A DNA stretch of 16,027 nt from contig JACDCH010000597.1 of the NCBI GenBank assembly GCA_013694495.1, forward strand, positions 1 to 16,027, written 5' to 3'. Source of the DNA: Acidimicrobiia bacterium. GTDB taxonomy: Bacteria; Actinomycetota; Acidimicrobiia; Acidimicrobiales; JACDCH01. The notes below the pieces were generated by a model, which was not told where the DNA came from, did not search any database, and saw nothing but the letters and a program-made list of their open reading frames with translations. Shown here piece after piece: positions 10,614 through 16,027 of the stretch. Made by a program: the position numbers and the translations under genes. Each line of letters begins with the position of its first letter. Positions within the stretch are counted from its first letter, which is position 1.

Positions 10614-12599
10614 CTAGTCGCCGACGTCGGTCGCCGGTGGGGCCTCGGTCGCCTCGCCCACCACGATCGTCACCGTGGAGCCGGGCTCGGCTTCCTCGTT
10701 GCCGCCGGGGGTCTGGTCGATCACCCGGCCGGCGTCGTCGCTGCCCGGGTCGACCGGCTGGGTCTGCACGTCGGCGCCGAAGCCGGCGTCCTCGAGCGCG
10801 TTGACGGCGGCGTCCTGGTCGAGGCCGACGACCGGCGGCACGGTGGCCGTGGCCGCGCCGGACGAGACCACGATCACGACCTCGCCGCCGGCCGGCACCT
10901 CCGTGCCGGGGCCGGGCTCCGTGCGGATGACCCGACCCTGCTCGACGTCGTTGGAGGCCTCGCCGATCACGCGGGGCACGAGGCCGGCCTCCTGCACGTC
11001 GTTGACGCACTCGTTCTCCTGGATCGACTCGCACGGCGGCACCCCGACCGGCGACGGCCCGGACGACACGACGAGCACGATCGGCCCGTTGGACGGGGCC
11101 TCCTGGTCGGCGGCCGGTTCGGTGCGGACGACCTGGCCGGCGTCGACGTCCTCGCTCGGCTCCTCGCGCTGGGAGATCTCGCCGACGAAGCCCCGCTCCT
11201 GCAGCTGCCGGGTGGCGTCGTCGACGAGCGACCCGGCGACGTCGGGCACCACCAGCAGGTTCGCCTCGCCGACGGTGAGCGTGATCGTGCTCCCCTGGTC
11301 GACCCGCTCGCCGCCGCCCGGGTCCTGGCCCACGACGATGCCGATGAGGGCCGGGTCGTCGACCTGCTCGAACTGGGTGGCCCCGACCGTGAAGCACGAG
11401 ACCCGGGTGATGGTGCCGTCGGCTTCGGTGTTCTCGCAGCTCTGGGCCTGCAGCAGGTTGCGGGCGTCCTCTTCGATGATGCCCTGGCCGGCCAGCACCG
11501 GCACCTCGACCTGCACGACCTCGGGCTCCTGGTCCTCGCCGACGCCGAGCGTGCGGGCCAGGAGAAAGAGGAGCCCGGCGAGGACGGCGAGGAGCACGAC
11601 GAGGGCGACGAGGAAGAGCCCCGAACGGCGCTCGCGGGTGGCGGGCACGTACTCGCGGGGCAGGTCCTCGACGGGCACGCCGACGACGGCCGTGGGCTGC
11701 ACGACGGGCACGACCTGGGTGCCAGCCACCGCGGGCGCGGCCTGCGTGGCCATCACGGTGAAGCCCTCGCGGTAGCGCCGGAGATCGGCCCGCAGGTCCT
11801 CGGCCGAGGCGTAGCGCCGGGCCGGGTCCTTCTCGAGGAGCAGCAAGATGATGGCCTCGAGCGCGGCGGGCACCGCCAGGTTCAGGCTGCGAGGCGGCCG
11901 GGGCTGCTCCTGCACGTGCTTGTAGGCGATGGCCACCGGGCTGTCGCCCTGGAACGGCGCCCGGGCCGTGACCATCTCGTACAGCACGACGCCGAGGCTG
12001 TAGAGGTCGCTCCGGGGGTCGAGGGAGAGGCCCTGGGCCTGCTCGGGCGAGAAGTACGTGGCCGTGCCCATGACCGAGCCGGCCTGGGTGAGGTTCTCCT
12101 CGGCGGCGGCGTCCATCGCCCGGCCGATGCCCCAGTCGGCCACCTTCACGATGCCGGCCTCGGTCACGAGGATGTTGCCGGGCTTGATGTCGCGGTGGAG
12201 CATCCCGCCGGTGTGGGCGTGGCTGAGGGCGGCGGCCACGTCGGTGCCGATGTCGACGGCCCGATCGGCCGGGATCGGGCCGTCGGCGCGGATCATGTCG
12301 GCGAGGCTGGGCCCGTCGACGTACTCCATCACGATGAAGTAGGTGCCGTGCTCCTGGCCCCAGTCGTAGACGCTGACGATGTTCGGGTGGTTGAGGTTGG
12401 CCGCGGCCTGGGCCTCGCGCCGGAAGCGGGCCACGAACGACGGGTCGGTGGCGAACTCGGCGAACAGCACCTTCACCGCGACCGGCCGGTCGAGCTGGAG
12501 GTCCCGTGCGAGGAACACCTCCGCCATCCCACCCCGCCCGAGGCGCCGGTGGAGCTCGTAGCGGCCGCTGAACACTGTCGGCTGGGGCATGTCGGTCAT
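10614..12599 (-). CDS. pknB: Serine/threonine protein kinase PknB with four PASTA repeats
   Basis: A 661-residue membrane kinase that phosphorylates growth and division proteins; PASTA repeats bind muropeptides or lipid II in relatives. The kinase domain (about 14-280) has GRGGMAEV, Lys43, Glu62, His135-Arg136-Asp137, Asn142, and an activation loop ending GTATYFSPEQ. The metal-binding motif is Asp155-Trp-Gly (DWG) instead of DFG. A juxtamembrane linker precedes one TM helix (about 327-350). Four extracellular PASTA units follow (about 363-446, 448-514, 516-580, 584-648). The first carries an insertion with Cys388/Cys402 and the third has Cys523/Cys531 near its start, suggesting disulfides. 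The ATG at 12599 is used; an ATG at 12590 is possible. It lies 49 bases after pbpA and is the last gene of the pstP-rodA-pbpA-pknB run. A pknA paralogue, present between them in mycobacteria, is absent. Confidence 0.93.
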   Translation of the reverse strand: MTDMPQPTVFSGRYELHRRLGRGGMAEVFLARDLQLDRPVAVKVLFAEFATDPSFVARFRREAQAAANLNHPNIVSVYDWGQEHGTYFIVMEYVDGPSLADMIRADGPIPADRAVDIGTDVAAALSHAHTGGMLHRDIKPGNILVTEAGIVKVADWGIGRAMDAAAEENLTQAGSVMGTATYFSPEQAQGLSLDPRSDLYSLGVVLYEMVTARAPFQGDSPVAIAYKHVQEQPRPPRSLNLAVPAALEAIILLLLEKDPARRYASAEDLRADLRRYREGFTVMATQAAPAVAGTQVVPVVQPTAVVGVPVEDLPREYVPATRERRSGLFLVALVVLLAVLAGLLFLLARTLGVGEDQEPEVVQVEVPVLAGQGIIEEDARNLLQAQSCENTEADGTITRVSCFTVGATQFEQVDDPALIGIVVGQDPGGGERVDQGSTITLTVGEANLLVVPDVAGSLVDDATRQLQERGFVGEISQREEPSEDVDAGQVVRTEPAADQEAPSNGPIVLVVSSGPSPVGVPPCESIQENECVNDVQEAGLVPRVIGEASNDVEQGRVIRTEPGPGTEVPAGGEVVIVVSSGAATATVPPVVGLDQDAAVNALEDAGFGADVQTQPVDPGSDDAGRVIDQTPGGNEEAEPGSTVTIVVGEATEAPPATDVGD

Positions 12600-12601
12600 C
12601 G

Positions 12602-12607
12602 AGCGTA
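12602..12607 (-). promoter_or_regulatory. Possible -10 hexamer TACGCT for pknB
   Basis: TACGCT on the minus strand lies 2 bases before the ATG at 12599 and 11 bases before the next in-frame ATG at 12590. If it is a real -10, the second ATG would be the leaderless start and PknB would lose three residues (658 instead of 661). Operon read-through from pbpA is the simpler alternative. Confidence 0.25.
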
Positions 12608-12648
12608 GGTGACGGTCGGCGGCTCGACGGCCACGGGAGGGTGCCGTG

Positions 12649-14121
12649 TCAACCGAGCGCGGCTTCCATGACGGCCCGGGCGATGGGGGCGGCGACCCGG
12701 CCGCCGGTGACCTCGCTGACGCCGGGCTGCGCCTCGACGATGACGGCCACGGCGACGGCCGGCGGCTCGCCCGGCCGTCCCGCGAAGGCCACGAACCAGG
12801 CGTGCGACGACGGCGGCGACGTGCCCAGCTGGGCGGTGCCCGTCTTGCCGCCCACGACGAAGCCATCGATGGCGCCGGCCTGGCCGCTGCCCGACTCGAC
12901 GACACCCACCATGGCCTCGCGCATCGTGGCTGCGGTGGCGGGGGAGACCGCCTGGGTCATCACCGACGGCTCGAACGTGCGCACGACCTCGCCCCGGTCG
13001 TCGGTCACGCGGTCGAGGACGTGCGGGACCATGACCGCACCGTCGCCGGCGAGGGCGCCCACGACCATCGCCATCTGCAGCGGCGTGGCCGAGACGTTGC
13101 CCTGGCCGATCGAGGCGCGAGCGAGCGGACCGTTGCCCTCGTCGTCGGCGAAGTCCGTCGGGAACGTCGACGTCGCCGCCGCCGGCAGGTCGAACGGCGG
13201 GCGCTCGTTGAACCCGAACCGCTCGGCGCCTTCGATCATCCCGGCCTCGCCGATGGTCTCGACGCCCATGTGGGCGAAGGCGCTGTTGCAGCTGACGCGG
13301 AGGATGTCGAACAGGGCGCCGCCGCAGGTCGAGCCGCCGAAGTTCGACAGCTCGTCCTCGGTGAAGTCGATGTCGAACTCCTCCTCGGACGGGTACGCCG
13401 GCTGCGCGTCGGTCACGCCGAAGCCCTCGACGCCGATGGCGCCGGTGACGACCTTGAAGGTCGAGCCCGGGAAGAACGACTTGCGGTACGCAGCGGGGAT
13501 GATCGGCGACTGCTGGCTGGCGGGGTCGAGGGCGGCCCGGTTGGCATCGGCCGCGGCCTGGTCGTGGGTGGAGAGCGCGTTCGGGTCGAACGACGGGAAC
13601 GACCACAGGGCGAGCACCGCACCGGTGCGGGGGTCGACGGCGGCCACCGAGCCCCGTTGCTGGCCGAGCGCGTTGCGGGCCGCCTCCTGCACGTCGGCCC
13701 GCAGCGTGAGGGTGACGTCGCCGACGCGCTCGCGGTCGACGAACAGGTCCGAGACGCTCTGGAACTCGAGCTCGGTGGTCTGGCCGGCCAGGTCGTCGTT
13801 GAAGGCCCGCTCGGCGCCGTCCGCCCCGAAGTTGAAGTTCAGGAAGCCGGTGGTGTGGGCGAACAGGTCGCCGGTCGGGTACACCCGCTGGAACTCGAAG
13901 CGGTCGCCTTCGGGCGCGGGGAGGCTCTCGGCCAGCACCACGCCGTCGGCCGAGAGGATCTGGCCCCTTGGGCGGTCGAAGTCCCGCACGAGGGCCCGGG
14001 TGTTGAGCGGGTCGGTGTTGAGCGACGGCGCGTGGGCGACCTGCACGTAGTTGACCATGGCGAACAGCGCCAGGTAGCAGACGAGCAGGCCCATCCCGAG
14101 CTTGGCGATGCGCTGGTTCAC
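12649..14121 (-). CDS. pbpA: Class B penicillin-binding protein (peptidoglycan transpeptidase) PbpA
   Basis: A 490-residue class B transpeptidase that crosslinks peptidoglycan stem peptides in the periplasm-like space, working with the adjacent SEDS polymerase. An N-terminal membrane anchor (about 8-27) is followed by a short dimerisation/pedestal region with RDFDRPRGQIL, and the transpeptidase domain (about 155-485). Active-site motifs are Ser220-Thr-Phe-Lys223 (GSTFKV), Ser277-Cys-Asn279, and Lys426-Thr-Gly in GGKTGTA. It has no glycosyltransferase domain. Length is almost identical to mycobacterial PbpA (about 491), and it lacks PASTA domains, unlike FtsI. The GTG at 14121 overlaps the rodA stop by four bases (GTGA), implying translational coupling. 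Paired cysteines such as Cys266 and Cys278 near the SxN motif could form a disulfide; that is inference. Confidence 0.93.
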   Translation of the reverse strand: MNQRIAKLGMGLLVCYLALFAMVNYVQVAHAPSLNTDPLNTRALVRDFDRPRGQILSADGVVLAESLPAPEGDRFEFQRVYPTGDLFAHTTGFLNFNFGADGAERAFNDDLAGQTTELEFQSVSDLFVDRERVGDVTLTLRADVQEAARNALGQQRGSVAAVDPRTGAVLALWSFPSFDPNALSTHDQAAADANRAALDPASQQSPIIPAAYRKSFFPGSTFKVVTGAIGVEGFGVTDAQPAYPSEEEFDIDFTEDELSNFGGSTCGGALFDILRVSCNSAFAHMGVETIGEAGMIEGAERFGFNERPPFDLPAAATSTFPTDFADDEGNGPLARASIGQGNVSATPLQMAMVVGALAGDGAVMVPHVLDRVTDDRGEVVRTFEPSVMTQAVSPATAATMREAMVGVVESGSGQAGAIDGFVVGGKTGTAQLGTSPPSSHAWFVAFAGRPGEPPAVAVAVIVEAQPGVSEVTGGRVAAPIARAVMEAALG

Positions 14122-15470
14122 GGGGCGTCGGCGGGATCGGGCGCCGTCGCCGAGCGGCGCCACCGGCGGGCCCGGGGCTCGGGCAGCTCGCCCCGGCGCC
14201 GGGCGGCGTCGTCGCTGATGCGGACCAGCAGCGCCAGCAGCACGTAGTTGCCGAGCAGCGACGAGCCGCCGTAGCTCACGAACGGCAGCGTCACGCCGGT
14301 GAGGGGCAGCAGCTTCGTGACCCCCGCCATGATGATGAAGGCCTGGATGGCGAGCAGCGTGGTGAGTCCGGTGGCCAGCAGCTTGTCGAAGGGGTCCTCG
14401 GTGCGGGCCGCCACCCGGAGCCCCGACGAGGCGAGGAGCAGGAAGCCGACGATGATGGCCGTGGTGCCGAACAGGCCGAGCTCCTCGCCGATGGCGGCGA
14501 AGATGAAGTCGGTCTCGACGACGGGGATGCGCTGCGGGTTGCCGAGCCCGAGCCCCGTGCCCCCGATGCCGCCCCAGGCCATGGCGAACCAGCTCTGCGT
14601 GATCTGGAACCCGTCGCCGGTCGGGTCGGGGGGCAGCTCCCAGAACGGGTACCAGGTCGCGACCCGCTCCTGGACGTGGTTGAACACCCGGTAGGCGAGG
14701 AACGCGCCGCCTGCGAACAGGGCCCCGCCGAGGCCGAGGTACAGCGCCCGGCCGGTGGCGACCCAGAGCAGCACCACGAACAGGGCGAAGAAGAGGAGCG
14801 ACGACCCGAGGTCGCGCTCGAAGAACATGACGACGAGCGAGATGCCCCAGGCGACGAGCACCGGCGCCAGCTCGCGCAGGTCGAGGGCTCGCAGCCCGAG
14901 CGCCTCGCGGTTCTCCACGAGGTAGCCGGCGAAGAACACGGCCAGGGCGATCTTGCCGAACTCGCCGGGCTGGAAGCCGACGGGGCCGAGCGCGACCCAG
15001 ATGCGGGCGCCGTTGACGGTCTGTCCGACCACCGGCACCAGCGGCAGGAGTAGCAGCGCCACGCCGAGCAGCAGGAACGAGTAGCGGAGACGGGCCAGGT
15101 CCCGGGCGCGACGGACCACGAGCAGCGTGACGATGTACGCCCCGACACCGAGCGCGGTCCACACCGACTGCAGCCCGGCCAGGCCGCTCGGGTCCGCCTT
15201 GGCCTCGTCGAGGCGGGCGATGAACACGTAGCCGATGCCGTTGAGCAGGGCGGCGAGCGGGAGCAGCAGGCCGTCGGCGCCCGGCGCGAAGCGGCGGGTG
15301 GCGAGGTGGGCCGTGACGAGGAGGGCCAGCACCATCACGAGGAACGGGCCGATGTCGGCCGGGAGGGTGGCGGTACGACCCAGGGCGGCCAACGCGTAGG
15401 CCCCGGCCGTGACGAGGGCCCCGAGCAGGATCAGGCCCAGCTCCGTGCGCCGCCGGGCGAGGGCGATCAC
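14118..15470 (-). CDS. rodA: SEDS peptidoglycan glycosyltransferase, RodA/FtsW family
   Basis: A 450-residue multi-pass membrane protein that polymerises lipid II into glycan strands, paired with the class B PBP encoded next to it. Roughly ten to twelve hydrophobic segments can be picked out. Family motifs are GARIWVALGPVGFQPGEFGK (about 154-173), ERDLGSS (218-224), the extracellular ETDFIFAAIGEELG with catalytic Asp321 (equivalent to the essential Asp of E. coli FtsW/RodA), and LPLTGVTLPFVSYGGSS (about 388-404). Position between pstP and pbpA favours the RodA (elongation) role over FtsW. The start is the GTG at 15470, which overlaps the pstP stop by four bases (GTGA). Extra N-terminal residues before the first helix that would follow from upstream starts lie within pstP and are rejected. 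A charged, proline-containing C-terminal tail (about 420-450) is cytoplasmic. Confidence 0.93.
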   Translation of the reverse strand: MIALARRRTELGLILLGALVTAGAYALAALGRTATLPADIGPFLVMVLALLVTAHLATRRFAPGADGLLLPLAALLNGIGYVFIARLDEAKADPSGLAGLQSVWTALGVGAYIVTLLVVRRARDLARLRYSFLLLGVALLLLPLVPVVGQTVNGARIWVALGPVGFQPGEFGKIALAVFFAGYLVENREALGLRALDLRELAPVLVAWGISLVVMFFERDLGSSLLFFALFVVLLWVATGRALYLGLGGALFAGGAFLAYRVFNHVQERVATWYPFWELPPDPTGDGFQITQSWFAMAWGGIGGTGLGLGNPQRIPVVETDFIFAAIGEELGLFGTTAIIVGFLLLASSGLRVAARTEDPFDKLLATGLTTLLAIQAFIIMAGVTKLLPLTGVTLPFVSYGGSSLLGNYVLLALLVRISDDAARRRGELPEPRARRWRRSATAPDPADAP

Positions 15471-16027
15471 GGGGGCGGGACGGTGGTCGGCGGCACCGTG
15501 GACGAGGTCGGCCGCGTGGTGGGCGGTGCGCTCGTCGACGTCGTCGGGGCGGTGGTGGTGGTCGTCGTCACGCCGACGAGGTACTCGCGGGCGTCGTCGA
15601 CCGACCCGAACTCGATGCCCTCGGTCACCGCGTCGCGGGCCTCGGGCCGGAGGTCGGTGATCACCAAGCCGGTGCTGAGCTCGAAGGTGGGGTCGAACCA
15701 CAGGACGCCGTCGGGCTTGCCCCGGAAGATGGCGATCTCCGTGGCGCCGGTGGCGCCGTCGTCCTGCAGGCCGACGTAGTACGTGTTGCGGGCGTACTGG
15801 GCGATGGCGACGGCGGCGCCGCCCAGCACGACGAGGAGGATCAGCAGGAAAGCGACGACCCGGGTCGTGACCCGTCGCGAGCGGCCGGCCCGCTTCTCGC
15901 GGCGGCGGTCGCGCCGGCTCATCGTTGCGGTGGCGGCGCTGCTCGGGCCGGGCGGGGCGACCCGCACGGTGCTGTCGGGGTCGACGGGGTCGACGGCGGT
16001 GGTGAAGCCGGCCAGGTCGTCGGCGGC
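15467..16027 (-). CDS. pstP: Serine/threonine protein phosphatase PstP, C-terminal part (partial)
   Basis: The last 186 residues of a PP2C-family phosphatase that reverses PknB-type phosphorylation. The catalytic domain lies beyond the right edge, so identity rests on the tail and location. The frame is open to 16027. Visible parts: an acidic and Pro-rich linker, a basic stretch SRRDRRREKRAGRSRR, one TM helix (starting RVVAFLLILLVVLG), then NTYYVG and AIFRGKPDG, which match the extracellular start of mycobacterial PstP (a YYVG...IFQG-type sequence), and a short domain to about EYLVGV. The last 33 residues are Thr/Pro-rich (TTTTTTAPTT and onward), probably an unstructured wall-side tail, similar in style to the lipoprotein linker. 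A GTG at 15967 is only an internal codon. It overlaps rodA by four bases and heads the run rodA, pbpA, pknB. Confidence 0.85.
   Translation of the reverse strand, partial: AADDLAGFTTAVDPVDPDSTVRVAPPGPSSAATATMSRRDRRREKRAGRSRRVTTRVVAFLLILLVVLGGAAVAIAQYARNTYYVGLQDDGATGATEIAIFRGKPDGVLWFDPTFELSTGLVITDLRPEARDAVTEGIEFGSVDDAREYLVGVTTTTTTAPTTSTSAPPTTRPTSSTVPPTTVPPP

Noticed and set aside
10420..10617. 65-codon plus-strand frame after trpG
   Set aside because: Overlaps the trpG end, has no start signal and a Ser/Arg/Pro-rich product with no features; the region looks non-coding.
12649..15162. Longer pbpA starting inside rodA
   Set aside because: The extra residues are antiphase rodA sequence; the GTG at 14121 with the GTGA overlap and correct family length is better.
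15541..15575. GT-rich low-complexity run near the right edge
   Set aside because: It encodes the Thr run of the PstP C-terminal tail on the minus strand.
1..16027. Mobile elements, phage genes or a defence island
   Set aside because: No transposase, integrase, terminal repeats, restriction, toxin-antitoxin or CRISPR genes were found, and base composition is even throughout.

Overview
The window is very GC-rich DNA with G/C at almost every third codon position and several GTG starts. Its right half carries the conserved actinobacterial cell-division and peptidoglycan cluster (crgA, trpG, pknB, pbpA, rodA, pstP). This points to a member of the Actinomycetota. A deep-branching lineage such as Acidimicrobiia is my inference from gene style; nothing in the sequence proves it.

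Layout, left to right. (1) 1-3578: the 3' part of a succinate-semialdehyde-type aldehyde dehydrogenase (+), convergent across a strong hairpin with a secreted Cys-rich lipoprotein (-). Divergent from the lipoprotein is a FadA6-like acetyl-CoA acyltransferase (+), preceded by a perfect 9-2-9 palindrome that looks like a TetR-family operator. (2) 3685-7843: a two-gene signalling operon (+). The first gene encodes an unusual single-chain receiver / OmpR-type winged-helix / EAL (c-di-GMP phosphodiesterase) protein. The second, overlapping it by 8 bp, encodes a membrane hybrid histidine kinase with Cache-like sensor, HAMP, PAS, HisKA, HATPase and receiver. (3) 7828-8417: two small membrane-anchored proteins, one antisense to the kinase tail and one with a zinc-ribbon-like tail. 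(4) 8554-16027: the division cluster: crgA (-), a receiver plus degenerate-GGDEF regulator (-), trpG (+), then the pstP-rodA-pbpA-pknB operon (-), running off the right edge inside pstP.

How the genes work together: PstP (phosphatase) and PknB (PASTA kinase) are expected to control the RodA polymerase / PbpA transpeptidase pair and division via CrgA. Gene order and strands match the Mycobacterium tuberculosis locus as I remember it, with two differences: there is no pknA between pbpA and pknB, and the spot between crgA and trpG holds the receiver/degenerate-GGDEF gene on the opposite strand.

The most interesting points are the receiver-DNA-binding-EAL fusion with its hybrid kinase; the catalytically dead GGDEF response regulator embedded in the division locus; the DWG (not DFG) motif and cysteine-bearing PASTA repeats of PknB; and a recurring TAnnnT hexamer 8-9 bases before start codons, which suggests leaderless transcription of four genes here. 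No CRISPR array, insertion sequence, prophage, tRNA or rRNA was seen.
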